The translations under genes were made by a program, and so were the position numbers. Shown here in pieces: positions 1 to 9,390 of a stretch of 64,000 nucleotides of DNA. This DNA is from CAZDKK01 sp964506245. Its GTDB lineage: Bacteria; Eisenbacteria; RBG-16-71-46; CAIMUX01; WJJG01. Numbering within the stretch: position 1 is the stretch's first letter; every line of letters begins with the position of its first letter. The notes under the pieces were generated by a model. The model worked only from the letters and a program-made list of their open reading frames with translations, had not been told where the DNA came from and ran no database searches. The stretch lies in assembly GCA_964506245.1 (NCBI GenBank), contig CAZDKK010000009.1:1-64000 (forward strand), given 5' to 3'.

Positions 1-686
1 CACGGGGGGGCATGGTTCTGAAAAGTGGGTGTCCCTTCCCTATGAAAACCAACACCGTGGGCCATCGGGTTCCCCCGTCCTCAGGGTGGGCTCGGGCAGT
101 GGCGGGCCCCGCACGGGTGTCCGACCGGTGGCCATACTACGACATCGCCTCGCCGGGCGGTACCCTGCCAGGCTCCCCCGCTCGGCACGGGCCAACTGCT
201 CGGACCTGTAGCATGAGGCCCGCGCATCGACTCGCCCCGAGCTGCACAGCCGGGTCGCCGACACGCGGGCCTCTGGAGGGGGGTGCACTCGGGGCAGTGC
301 ACCGACGGGGCGAAATCGGTTCGATTCTGGCAAGCTGGGGCAGACCGCCTTTGCCCTCTGTCCATGGATCGGCCCGCGGCGGAGCTACGTTTACCCCGGC
401 CAGCACGAGCGCGACCCGGGGAGAGGGTGCCGGCCACAGGGCCAAGGTCAGAGCTGTCGGATCGCCATAAAAGCCTTATCGACAATATAGTAGCAAACTA
501 ACGTATGCACAGCGAATGCACTGCGTATTCAGAAAGTATGCACATGACCGCCGGGGTCTATTGACTGCTTGAGCAGCCAGGCTGGGAAGCGGCGTAACCG
601 CGGGCGTCAAGCCACCCGCCTGCGAGGCCGATCGTTTCTGCGGGGTCACGCATTCCCACGCCTATACCCTGGAGGCTCGGTCGGCC
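1..686. other. Leading intergenic region, no recognised gene
   Basis: No open frame here resembles a known protein; the short overlapping frames on both strands look like by-products of high GC. The last part, about 465-570, is clearly richer in A and T than its surroundings. It lies just upstream of the SPFH gene, so it is the likely promoter region for that operon. A short motif at 21-35 recalls sequences I associate with ends of Y1-type transposase elements, but no transposase is present. Confidence 0.5.
503..544. repeat. 9-bp direct repeat in AT-rich leader, possible operator
   Basis: GTATGCACA occurs at 503-511 and again at 536-544. The copies are 33 bp apart start to start, roughly three helical turns, so they would lie on the same face of the DNA. 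Between them sits an imperfect inverted element (GAATGCA ... TGCGTATTC). The pair lies about 145-185 bp upstream of the SPFH gene. A regulator-binding role is inference from spacing and position only. Confidence 0.3.
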
Positions 687-1868
687 ATGGGCACCCAGAA
701 CGCGGTCTTTCTCGAGGTCATCGAGTGGTTCGACGACTCGGGCCAGGAGCTGGTCCACCGCATCCCCGAGCGTGGATCGGGCGACATCAAGTACGGGGCC
801 CAGCTCACCGTCCGGGAGAGCCAGGCGGCGGCGTTCTTCTACCAGGGACGCGCCGTCGAGGCCTTCGGGCCGGGACGCCACAGGCTCGTAACCCATAACA
901 TCCCCGTGCTGACCCGCCTTGCCAGTCTCCCCTGGGGCTTCACCAGCCCGCTGCGCGCCGAGATCTACTTCGTGAATCTCAAGACCTTCACCAACCTCAA
1001 GTGGGGGACGCGCGACCCGGTGGCTTTCAAGGATTCGGAGCTTGGGTTGATCCGCCTGAGGACGTTCGGCGTCTTCAACGTGCGGGTCGTCCAGCCGCTC
1101 CTCTTCGTGAATCGCATGGTGGGCACCCAGGGCATCTTCACCACGCAGGAGATCGAGGACTACCTCAGCCAGGTGATCGTCTCACGCTTCAACGATTACA
1201 TGGGCAAGACGCTCGATTCCGTTCTCAACCTGCCGGCCCGCTACGACGAGCTCTCCGCCGGCATGGTGGGGCGCCTCAAGGACGACTTCGGCCAGTTCGG
1301 GCTGGCCCTGACGGACCTCTACATCAACTCGATCACGCCCCCGCCCGAGGTCCAGCAGGCCATCGACGACCGCAGCCGCTTGGGGTTGTTCGACGACATG
1401 AACCGTCTGCTCCAGATGAAGGCGGCCATGGCCATGGAGAAGGCGGCCCAGTCCCCGGGGGGCGCTGGCGACGGCGTCGGCCTGGGGATGGGGCTGATGA
1501 TGCCGGCGATGTTCCTGCCCCAGCTAGCCACGGGCGGTGCCGCGGCCCGCGCGGGCGGATCGGGCGAGGTCCGGGGTGGAGCGCGTCCTGACATGAGCGA
1601 TCCTCAGTCGGCACCCACGCCGGCGTGCCCGGGCTGCCAGCACGCTGTCTCGGCCGATGCTCGCTTCTGCCCCGCCTGCGGGCAGCAGCTCCTGATCTTC
1701 GGAGTTTGCGCGCACTGTCAGGAGAAGCTGCCGCCCCAGGCGCGCTTCTGCCCGGGTTGCGGCCGTCCGGCCGAGGAGAAGCCGCGGCCCAGGACCTGCC
1801 CCAAATGCCGGGCTGAGAACCTGCCCGGATCGCTCTTCTGCAACCAGTGCGGGGAGAAGCTCGACTGA
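687..1868 (+). CDS. SPFH-domain protein with three C-terminal zinc ribbons
   Basis: The 393-residue protein has an SPFH/Band-7-like core at about residues 20-245, of the subfamily often labelled 'virion core protein'. A Gly/Ala/Met-rich linker (about 255-300) follows, then three CxxC...CxxC zinc ribbons: C314/C317/C328/C331, C341/C344/C355/C358 and C371/C374/C385/C388. There is no signal peptide, so it is probably cytoplasmic or peripherally membrane-associated. SPFH proteins build oligomeric scaffolds; the ribbons probably recruit partners or nucleic acid, but the exact role is unknown. A GGAGG lies 11 nt before the ATG. The next gene, 40 bp downstream on the same strand, also encodes zinc ribbons, so the two probably act together. 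Confidence 0.8.
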   Translation: MGTQNAVFLEVIEWFDDSGQELVHRIPERGSGDIKYGAQLTVRESQAAAFFYQGRAVEAFGPGRHRLVTHNIPVLTRLASLPWGFTSPLRAEIYFVNLKTFTNLKWGTRDPVAFKDSELGLIRLRTFGVFNVRVVQPLLFVNRMVGTQGIFTTQEIEDYLSQVIVSRFNDYMGKTLDSVLNLPARYDELSAGMVGRLKDDFGQFGLALTDLYINSITPPPEVQQAIDDRSRLGLFDDMNRLLQMKAAMAMEKAAQSPGGAGDGVGLGMGLMMPAMFLPQLATGGAAARAGGSGEVRGGARPDMSDPQSAPTPACPGCQHAVSADARFCPACGQQLLIFGVCAHCQEKLPPQARFCPGCGRPAEEKPRPRTCPKCRAENLPGSLFCNQCGEKLD

Positions 1869-1908
1869 CGCGGCGGCCCCGTGATCGGGGCGCGCAGGAT
1901 CGGCGGTG

Positions 1909-3189
1909 ATGATGCTGTCGGGCTCGACGAGGAGCACCGGGTTGCGGATCGAGGATCGGTGCCGCCAGTGCGGCGCACCGGTCACCTTGGACGAGACGGA
2001 CCGGCTCATCCGCTGCCCGTACTGCCGCGTTCAGGCTTACCTCGTGGCCCCGGACGTGTTCCGCTATCTCCTGCCGCACCGCACGCAGGAGGGCGATCTG
2101 CTCTACTTCCCGTACTGGCGCTTTCGCGGCGTCTTCTACGCCTGCACCGCCAGCGGGGTGGAGTACCGCTTCGTCGATGCCAGCGAGCGCGCGATCGACG
2201 CGCCGGAGTTCCCGTCCTCCCTCGGGCTGCGCGCCCAGACGATGCCCCTGAACTTTGCGACCCCGGAGACGGCAGGTCGCTTCCTCCCCCCGCGCACGGC
2301 AGGGCGGGCGGTCGCGGAGGCCCTTGCTCAGCGCTGCCGAGCCGAGTTCCCCGAGCCGGTGCTCCATCACGAGCTCGTCGGTGAAACGCTCAGCCTGGTC
2401 TACGCCCCTTTCCGCGTCGGCGGGCGGCTGTACGATGCGGTGACCGATCACCCTGTGCCGGGTGTGACCGCCGCGGGATTGCTGGACCGACTGCCGGCCG
2501 GGGAGCAGGTCCCGGCCGACGTGCGTTTCCTCCCCGCGCTCTGCCCGCATTGCGGGTGGGATCTGGAGGGTGAGCGCGACTCGCTGGTGCTCCTCTGCCG
2601 CAACTGCCACCGCGCGCTGCAGGCGACCCCGCAGGGCCTCGTGCCCACCCCGTATGGGTGCACCCCCGGCGGATCGGACGGGGCCCTGCAGTTGCCCTTC
2701 TGGCGCGTGACGGCCGGGATCCTCGGGGCCCAGTCGGACGGCCGCGCTGAGCTGGCGCGGACGGCCAACGTGCTGGGGGCCTTGCGCGAGGATTGGGAGG
2801 CGCGCCAGCTCGATCTGTGGGTGCCTGCTTTCAAGATTCGCCCGGACGTCTTCCTGCTCCTGGCGCGAACGCTCACGCTGGCGCGGCCCGAGGTCAGCTG
2901 CGAGCCGGCCGAGGCTCGCAGCCGGTCTTCCCGAGCGCGCGGACTGCCCGGAGGACCGTGCCACCCGGTCAACCTCCCACTGACCGAGGCGCTGGAGAGC
3001 CTGAAGGTGGTGCTGGCCTCCCTCTGCTCACCGCCCGCGACCTACCTGCCCGATCTGCCCGGGATCTCCGTCGAGGCCCGGGAGACACGCCTCGTCTTCG
3101 TCCCCTTCGCTGACGCGGGCAGCCAGTGGGTCCGCGGCGAGCGGCTCGCGGTGAGCAAGAGCACCCTCGGCTTCGGCCTGCGCTTCTGA
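1909..3189 (+). CDS. Zinc-ribbon protein of unknown function
   Basis: The protein of about 426 residues begins with a zinc ribbon (C18/C21/C36/C39) and carries a second one in the middle (C212/C215/C230/C233). Between and after these lie regions with many aromatic residues that match no fold I know. There is no signal peptide or membrane segment. The start is ambiguous: GTG at 1906, ATG at 1909 and ATG at 1912 are in frame side by side; AGGA at 1896-1899 fits 1909 best. It follows the SPFH/zinc-ribbon gene by 40 bp and is presumably co-transcribed. It may be a partner, with the ribbons as assembly modules, but I do not recognise a catalytic motif. Confidence 0.65.
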   Translation: MMLSGSTRSTGLRIEDRCRQCGAPVTLDETDRLIRCPYCRVQAYLVAPDVFRYLLPHRTQEGDLLYFPYWRFRGVFYACTASGVEYRFVDASERAIDAPEFPSSLGLRAQTMPLNFATPETAGRFLPPRTAGRAVAEALAQRCRAEFPEPVLHHELVGETLSLVYAPFRVGGRLYDAVTDHPVPGVTAAGLLDRLPAGEQVPADVRFLPALCPHCGWDLEGERDSLVLLCRNCHRALQATPQGLVPTPYGCTPGGSDGALQLPFWRVTAGILGAQSDGRAELARTANVLGALREDWEARQLDLWVPAFKIRPDVFLLLARTLTLARPEVSCEPAEARSRSSRARGLPGGPCHPVNLPLTEALESLKVVLASLCSPPATYLPDLPGISVEARETRLVFVPFADAGSQWVRGERLAVSKSTLGFGLRF

Positions 3190-3345
3190 CCGCTGCCATG
3201 GGCGCGCGATCCGCGGCGTTCCCCCTGGCGGGGTGACTCCACCCCCCTCCCGTGTCACACTTTCACCCGCGTGGCCCGCGCGGGCCGCTGGCCGGGGAGA
3301 TTGCGCCCGGCCCCTGGAAGAGCCGGCGGATCGAGGAGGAACCGG

Positions 3346-4623
3346 ATGGAAGGGCCGAGGATCTACAACCTGTTTCCGCTGCTCGCGGGCCCGGTGCGAG
3401 CGTGGGGTGACCACCTGGAGCGGATCGCGCACCAGGGCTTCAACTGGATCTACCTCAACCCGATCCAGTACCCCGGTTTCTCCGGAAGCCTCTACGCGAT
3501 CAAGGACCCCTACGCCTACCACCCGTTGCTGGGCGATGAATCCCCCCAGCGCACCGAAGAAGAGCTGCGGCGCTTCGTGCAGGCGGCCGAGCGCCGGGGC
3601 CTGCGGGTGATGCTCGATCTGGTGATCAACCACACGAGCAAGGATTCCGTCCTGGCCGAGCAGCACCCGGAATGGTTTGAACACGAAGAGGATGGCAGCT
3701 TGCGCTCGCCGTCGGCCATCGACCCGGCGGACGCCCGCCGGGTGACGGTCTGGGGCGATCTGGCCGAACTCAACTACCGGGATCCGGACGCGCGGGCGGG
3801 CCTGTGCAGCTACTGGTCGAGATTCGTTGCACACTGCCAGGAGTTGGGGTTCAGCGGCTTCCGCTGTGATGCCGCCTACAAGGTGCCCGCCGAGAGCTGG
3901 CAGGAGATCCTGGCTGCGGCCCGGCGCATCCGATCCGACACGCTCTTCTGCGCCGAGACGCTCGGCTGCCGGCTCGAGGAGGTCGCGGCCGTCGCAACGG
4001 CGGGCTTCGATTACCTGTTCAACAGCTCGAAGTGGTGGGACTACCGCGCGCCCTGGTGTCTGGAGCAGTACGAGTCACATCGCGCCATTGCACCCTCGAT
4101 CTCTTTCACAGAAACGCACGACACGCCGCGGCTGGCCGAGGAGGTCGGCGGGCGGGTGGAGCTGCTGCGGCAGCGCTACCTCTTCGCCGCCTTCTTCTCC
4201 TCCGGGGTGATGATGCCGATCGGATTCGAGCACGGGGCCCGGCGCAAACCGGATGTGGTGCACACGCGTCCCGCCGACTGGGAGCCCCCCGCGTGCGACT
4301 TGGTCAACTTCATCGCCGCGACCAACGCGATGAAGGCGGCCCTGCCGGTGCTCAACGAGGAGGGACCGATCGACCTGCTCGGCCACGATGGCCCCGTGGT
4401 GAGGCTGCGCAAGCGCTCGGACCGCGGGGCCGCGCCCGTCGTCGCGTGGATCCACACCGAGGGGGGCCTGAGCGCGCCCCCGGTTGACGAGGCGCAAGAG
4501 GCATTGGGAACGACGCGCGAGCGGTTGGTGGTGGTCTCCCCCCCGCTCTCCGAGGCCCCCCGCGTCGTCCCCGACCGCTCGCTGGGCCCATTCGAGGCGA
4601 GGGTCCTGTGCGCGCTGGCCTGA
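3346..4623 (+). CDS. GH13 (alpha-amylase family) glycoside hydrolase/transferase
   Basis: This 425-residue enzyme contains the four GH13 signature regions: DLVINH at 91-96, FRCDAA with nucleophile D175, CAETLG with acid/base E204, and TETHD with H258/D259. The surrounding sequence (HPEWF, TETHDTPRLA) recalls the catalytic domain of GlgE-type maltosyltransferases (GH13_3), but the N-terminal domains of GlgE are absent, so substrate is uncertain. There is no signal peptide, suggesting a cytoplasmic alpha-glucan or oligosaccharide enzyme. The ATG at 3346 was chosen because GAGGAGGA precedes it; the frame stays open upstream without a ribosome site. It is followed 23 bp later by a decayed beta-helix gene. 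Confidence 0.75.
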   Translation: MEGPRIYNLFPLLAGPVRAWGDHLERIAHQGFNWIYLNPIQYPGFSGSLYAIKDPYAYHPLLGDESPQRTEEELRRFVQAAERRGLRVMLDLVINHTSKDSVLAEQHPEWFEHEEDGSLRSPSAIDPADARRVTVWGDLAELNYRDPDARAGLCSYWSRFVAHCQELGFSGFRCDAAYKVPAESWQEILAAARRIRSDTLFCAETLGCRLEEVAAVATAGFDYLFNSSKWWDYRAPWCLEQYESHRAIAPSISFTETHDTPRLAEEVGGRVELLRQRYLFAAFFSSGVMMPIGFEHGARRKPDVVHTRPADWEPPACDLVNFIAATNAMKAALPVLNEEGPIDLLGHDGPVVRLRKRSDRGAAPVVAWIHTEGGLSAPPVDEAQEALGTTRERLVVVSPPLSEAPRVVPDRSLGPFEARVLCALA

Positions 4624-4646
4624 TGCCCACACCTGGAGGTCCGGAC

Positions 4647-5597
4647 ATGAACGCGCGCTGCGCCGCCGTCCGTCTGCTGATCGCGACCCTGTCGGCCGCG
4701 GTCCTCTGGGGGCTGCCCGTCGCCGGCGCCACGATCTACGCCGTCGGCCCGGGTCAACCCTACGCCGCCATCGGCGAGGTGCCCTGGGAGTCGCTGGCTC
4801 CAGGCGACACCGTTGCCATCCACCCGCGCGTCGAGGACTACCACGAGAAGTGGGTCCTCTGCCGCGTGGGAACGGCCGCGGCCCCCATCGTGGTGCGCGG
4901 CGTCCCGGGACCGGCCGGCGAGCTGCCGGTCATCAACGGCATCGACGCAACCACGCGCCCGCAGCTCAACTTCTGGAACGAGGACCGCGGCGTGGTCAAG
5001 ATCGGCGGCGCCAACAACCCGCCCGACACGATGCCGGCGCACATCGTCCTCGAGAATCTGGACATCCGCAGTGGAAGGCCCCCTATACATTCACGGGCCG
5101 CTCGGGGATCACGCCCTACGCGTCGAACTGCGCGGCGGTCTACATCGAGAAGGGTGAGCACATCCTGATCCGGGGGTGTGTTCTACGCGACTGCGGCAAC
5201 GGGCTCTTCTGCGGTCACGCGACAACCGACCTGGTGGTTGAGGGCAATGACGTCCGGGAAAACGGGATCGAGAGCAGCATCTACGAGCACAACAACTACA
5301 CCGAGGCCTACGGAATCCTCTTCCAGTTCAACCACTTCGGGCCGCTCCACACCGGCTGTTCCGGCAATAACCTGAAGGACCGCTCGGCGGGCACGATCAT
5401 CCGCTACAACTGGATCGAGAGCGCAATCGGCAGTTGGATCTCGTGGACAGCGACTACGAGGAGTTGTACGGCGACCCTCTCTACCGCCAGACCTTTGTCT
5501 GCGGCAACATCCTCATCGAGCCCGACGGTGCTGGAAACAGCCAGATCACTCACTACGGCGGCGATTCGGGTCTGCCCGATCGCGTACCTCGGTCACC
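4647..5597 (+). pseudogene. Frameshifted, truncated secreted beta-helix protein
   Basis: A ribosome site (TGGAGG) and ATG at 4647 start a signal peptide (about 28 residues) and a right-handed parallel beta-helix-like protein. Continuity needs two frame changes. The first is near 5079-5085, where a C run appears one base short. The second is near 5423-5427, where a GG appears reduced to G. Each is explained by loss of one base. After the residues HYGGDSG (about 5572) recognisable sequence stops, and the 3' end of hutU on the other strand lies at once downstream. Homologues are longer, so the C-terminus is missing too. This may be a true pseudogene; sequencing error could explain the two indels but not the truncation. 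Confidence 0.7.
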
Positions 5598-5622
5598 CTT
5601 GATCGCCGCGGCCGCGGGGGCG

Positions 5623-7647
5623 CTACGTGGGCAGCCCCTGCGCCACGGTCCGCTCGATCAGCCCGTCGTCCGCGGCGTAGGGCAGCGTGATGTGATCCCC
5701 CAGCCCCAGGGCGTTGTACTCGATGCTCGTCTCGATCGCGTGCTCGTTGCGCGCCCAGGCCCGCCGCGCCACGCCGCCCATGACATCCCACGGGATCGCC
5801 GATCGGATCACCTCGTCCCTGGCCGGGGTGCCGTCGAGAACGAGGCCGAAGCCGCCATTGATGGCCTTGCCGATGCCGACCCCACCGCCGTTGTGCAAGG
5901 CAACCAGGCTCATCCCGCGCGCCGTGTTGCCCGCGAAGCAGTGGGTGGCCATGTCAGCCATGACGTTGCTCCCGTCCTTGATGTTGGCGGTTTCGCGGAA
6001 CGGTGAGTCGGTGCCACCGGTGTCGTGGTGGTCGCGGCCCAGCATGATCGGGCCGACCTCGCCCCGGCGCACCAGCTCGTTGAACTTCAGGGCGATCTTC
6101 ATGCGCCCCGCGGCGTCCTGGTAGAGGATCCGGGCCGGCATCCCCACCACGAGTCGATTGCGGCCGGCGTCGCGGATCCAGGCCCAGTTGTCCCGATCCT
6201 GGGTGCGCCGGTCGGGGTCGATGCACGCCATCGCCGCGCGATCGGTCTTCTCGAGGTCCTCCGCCTTCCCGCTCAGACAGAGCCAGCGGAAGGGGCCGTA
6301 GCCGTAGTCGAAGAGCACGGGGCCCATGATGTCCTCCACATAGGAGGGGAAGATGAATCCGTCCCGGGGATCTCGGCCGTTGCGGCAGATTTCCGGCACG
6401 CCGGCGTCGAAGACCGCCTTCATGAAGGAGTTGCCGTAGTCGAAGAAGTAGGTCCCACGGTCGACGAGCGCGCGGATCAGCTCGTAGTGGCGCTTCAAGC
6501 TCCGGTCGACCCGCTGGCGGAACCCGGCCTTGTCGGTGCGCAGCATCTCGGTGCGTTGCTCGAAGGTCAGCCCTTGCGGGCAGTAACCGCCGTCGTAGGG
6601 CGCATGGCACGAGGTCTGGTCCGACAGCAGCGGCACCCGGATGCCGCGTGCGACGACGTAGTCGAGCAGATCGACGATGTTGCCGTGATAGGCGATCGAG
6701 ATGGGCTCTCGGTGGCGGACGTGCTCCTCGGCGATCCGGAAGGCCTCCTCCAGGTCGCTGGTCACCCGATTCACCCAGCCTTGAGCGTGGCGCGTCTCGA
6801 TGCGCGAGCGGTCGACCTCGGCGATGACCGCGACCCCGCCCGCGATCTCGACCGCCTTGGGCTGCGCGCCGCTCATGCCGCCCATGCCGGAGGAGACGAA
6901 CAGGTGCCCGCGCAGGTCACCCTGCGGGTCGATGCCCAGCTTGAGGCGACCCGCGTTCAGGATCGTGCTGAAAGTCCCGTGCACGATCCCCTGGGGCCCG
7001 ATGTACATCCAGCCGCCGGCCGTCATCTGGCCGTAGTTCGCGACGCCGAGCTGCATGGCGTGGTGCCAGTCCTCCTGCGTGTCGAACATGCCCACCATGA
7101 GCCCGTTCGTGAGGATCACGCGGGGGGCGGCTTCCCGGGAGCGGAACAACCCCAGCGGATGACCGGAGTGGATCACCAGCGTCTGCTCGCGCGTGAGCGC
7201 CTCGAGGTACTTCTTGATCAGCCGATATTGCATCCAGTTCTGACACACCTGGCCGGTCTCACCGTAGGTCACCAGCTCATACGGATAGAGGGCGACGTCC
7301 ATGTCGAGATTGTTGTCGATCATGACCTGGAAGGCGCGTCCCTCGAGGCACTGACCCCGGTAGGTCTCGATCGGTTGTCCCTTGAAGTGACCCGCCGGGC
7401 GAAACCGATAGCCGTAGATCCGGCCGCGGGTCGTGAGTTCCGCCAGGAACTCCGGCGCGAGCCGTTCGTGATGCCGCGGGGGTATGTAGCGCAAGGCGTT
7501 GCGCAGCGCGAGCCCGGCTTCGGCGGGCGCGAGCGTGAAGCCGCGGTCCGGAGCGCGGCGGATGCCTCCCGCGAACTCGGGATGCGGCGGCAGCTCGTCA
7601 TCGAGCGTGATCGTCATCGCCCGTGCGATCTGTGTGTTATCGATCAT
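5623..7647 (-). CDS. hutU: Urocanate hydratase
   Basis: Urocanase converts urocanate to imidazolonepropionate, the second step of histidine breakdown, using tightly bound NAD+ as an electrophile. The 674-residue protein is of the long type also found in animals (about 676) rather than the roughly 555-residue proteobacterial form. Visible hallmarks are the NAD-binding SSGMGGMSGAQPKA stretch, the DQTSCHAPYDGGY region with cysteines, and LGRDHHDTGGTDSPFRET near the C-terminus. An AG/GGGGG-rich ribosome site precedes the ATG. No hutH, hutI or formiminotransferase gene lies nearby; only a secreted peptidase is directly upstream (52-bp gap). Other pathway genes must be elsewhere. Confidence 0.95.
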   Translation of the reverse strand: MIDNTQIARAMTITLDDELPPHPEFAGGIRRAPDRGFTLAPAEAGLALRNALRYIPPRHHERLAPEFLAELTTRGRIYGYRFRPAGHFKGQPIETYRGQCLEGRAFQVMIDNNLDMDVALYPYELVTYGETGQVCQNWMQYRLIKKYLEALTREQTLVIHSGHPLGLFRSREAAPRVILTNGLMVGMFDTQEDWHHAMQLGVANYGQMTAGGWMYIGPQGIVHGTFSTILNAGRLKLGIDPQGDLRGHLFVSSGMGGMSGAQPKAVEIAGGVAVIAEVDRSRIETRHAQGWVNRVTSDLEEAFRIAEEHVRHREPISIAYHGNIVDLLDYVVARGIRVPLLSDQTSCHAPYDGGYCPQGLTFEQRTEMLRTDKAGFRQRVDRSLKRHYELIRALVDRGTYFFDYGNSFMKAVFDAGVPEICRNGRDPRDGFIFPSYVEDIMGPVLFDYGYGPFRWLCLSGKAEDLEKTDRAAMACIDPDRRTQDRDNWAWIRDAGRNRLVVGMPARILYQDAAGRMKIALKFNELVRRGEVGPIMLGRDHHDTGGTDSPFRETANIKDGSNVMADMATHCFAGNTARGMSLVALHNGGGVGIGKAINGGFGLVLDGTPARDEVIRSAIPWDVMGGVARRAWARNEHAIETSIEYNALGLGDHITLPYAADDGLIERTVAQGLPT

Positions 7648-7699
7648 GTCCGGCCCCCTCTCCTCGTTCCTGCGCTCGCGTGCCCGGTGCCGCCCGGCC

Positions 7700-9010
7700 T
7701 TACCCCGGCAGCATCCCGGCCAGCCGGTCCCGGTGCACCATGTAGCTGAGCATCTTGAGTCTGACGTAGTCGCCCTCGAAGAAGTAGTACCCCTTGTGCT
7801 GGCCCAGGCGCGAGCTCTGATTGCTGTCCTTGATCAGGAACCAGTCCCGCCCGCCCCGCTCGCAGTAGCCGACGGCGTGCACGCCGTGGTCGTCGGTGGT
7901 GGTGCCGCTGTCGATGCGATATTCCCGGCTGCCCTGATCGATGAACTCGCTGGGGATGTCCCAGGTCGGAATGATCGCCGCGCCCGCCAGGCCGTCCACA
8001 CCCGGCTCGCTCGTGTCGCCTCCGATAGAGACTGTGTAACCCGCTTGAACGGAGGATCTGAACACCTCATAGAAGGCGTCGATGGGCAGGTTCAGGTAGT
8101 TCGTGCTGCGACGCCAGTTGTCCGGAACGTCGAAGAGCGCGTATCTGTCAAAGGGCTGGGCCATGGTGGACTGGACGAGGATGTAATCGTCCATGCTCAG
8201 TTCGAGGACTTGCTCCAGGAACGCCACCGGCGTATACGTCTGCCCCTGATAGGTGAAGACCTCCGGCGGTCGCCCGCACCACGCATCGAGCACAGAGCGC
8301 ACGTAGCCGATCACCTTCTCCTCGTCCCAGTAGTCGTTCTCCCGAGCCCAGTCCAGGTAGCGATCCATCTCCCGGAACATGGGATCGTGCTCGTGGCGCT
8401 CCTCTCCCGGCGGCAGGCCGGGGTAGGCTTCGGCGGGCACGGCGCCGTAGAGGCGGTAGACCTCGCGGGTACCCTCCTCCTCCGATCCCTGGCCGAAGCT
8501 GGAGTGACCGTACTCGCGCACGAAGCGCCGGGCCTTCTCGACGTATTCCCAATAGACCGCCCACATCTCGGAGAGCTTGACCTCGCGCCCGGTGAGGCGG
8601 TGGACCTCGGATTCGAAGAAGGAGGTCGAGCAGAACGCCCAGCAGGTTCCGGTGTTGTACTGGGGAACCGGGGGCAGGTGGAACGCAACCGCGAATTCCT
8701 CGGGCGAATCAGGTTTGTCGATGCCGCTCCAGTCGAGTCGGAGTTCCGGTCCTTCCTTCCTCTTGCGTTCAGCATCCTCCTTGTAGCGCTGATCCACGAC
8801 CCGTCTCAGCGAGTCACGCTCGGCCTGCGCCGCCTCGCGCGCCTTGCGCATCTCGTCCATCACGGGATAGGGATAGGGGGCCTTGTAGAGGGGGGGCGGT
8901 GTGCGCTGATCGGCCGCGCCCCCCGGGGGCAGGCCCAGCAGAAGGGTCGCGCTCAGGGCGGCCACCGCCCACGTGCGCGCGTACACCGGTGTGGTCTGGG
9001 TGCCAGCCAT
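7700..9010 (-). CDS. Secreted papain-like cysteine peptidase (C1, bleomycin-hydrolase-like)
   Basis: A signal peptide (about residues 1-33) is followed by a charged linker and a C1 peptidase domain. The active-site stretch is QYNTGTCWAF with oxyanion Q117 and nucleophile C123. The histidine lies in DDHGVHAVGY (H375). The position of the papain catalytic Asn is Asp here (LIKDSNQSS, D395), a variant I recall from other bacterial C1 peptidases of the aminopeptidase-C/bleomycin-hydrolase branch. The signal peptide implies a periplasmic or outer location, unlike cytoplasmic bleomycin hydrolases. GGAGGAG precedes the ATG. It sits 52 bp upstream of hutU on the same strand and may be co-transcribed, feeding peptides into amino-acid catabolism (inference). 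Confidence 0.8.
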   Translation of the reverse strand: MAGTQTTPVYARTWAVAALSATLLLGLPPGGAADQRTPPPLYKAPYPYPVMDEMRKAREAAQAERDSLRRVVDQRYKEDAERKRKEGPELRLDWSGIDKPDSPEEFAVAFHLPPVPQYNTGTCWAFCSTSFFESEVHRLTGREVKLSEMWAVYWEYVEKARRFVREYGHSSFGQGSEEEGTREVYRLYGAVPAEAYPGLPPGEERHEHDPMFREMDRYLDWARENDYWDEEKVIGYVRSVLDAWCGRPPEVFTYQGQTYTPVAFLEQVLELSMDDYILVQSTMAQPFDRYALFDVPDNWRRSTNYLNLPIDAFYEVFRSSVQAGYTVSIGGDTSEPGVDGLAGAAIIPTWDIPSEFIDQGSREYRIDSGTTTDDHGVHAVGYCERGGRDWFLIKDSNQSSRLGQHKGYYFFEGDYVRLKMLSYMVHRDRLAGMLPG

Positions 9011-9390
9011 CCTATGCTCCTCCTGGTTCCAAGCTGGGCTCTATGGTTTCACAGTTGCCGTGACCCCGCAACCTGCACCGGCGCTGCTCGCCGCGCCGGG
9101 TGGCCGAACGCGGCCATCAGGGCCGACCTGCCCGCCGCGCCATGGGCGCCAGGTGCGCCTGCGGCCGCGGGCAGGGCAGCAAATCGGTCAGGCGGCAACT
9201 GCAACCCTGAGCTGCGCCTAAGGCAGGTCGCCCGATCACCCGATCCATAGGGTGTACGCAGTCGCGAAGACCGACGCGCGGGCGGACCTAAGAATGCCGC
9301 CGGTCCCGTGCCGCGCAGCGACCGTGCCCGGGTTCCCGGGGAGCTCTGCGTCCGGCTCCCCGGTTCACCGGTCTCAGCAGGAGAGGTCCC
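9011..9390. other. Divergent intergenic region
   Basis: This 380-bp gap separates the divergent peptidase and sensor-kinase genes and should hold promoters for both. I see no convincing -35/-10 pair, RNA gene or conserved hairpin in it. Short frames here do not resemble proteins. Confidence 0.4.

Noticed and set aside
12..485. Overlapping open frames on both strands at the left edge (up to 152 codons)
   Set aside because: None has recognisable domains or a good ribosome site; long chance frames are expected at this GC content.
5434..6006. Separate plus-strand gene running into hutU
   Set aside because: Its first part is the last readable portion of the decayed beta-helix gene, and the rest is antisense to hutU.
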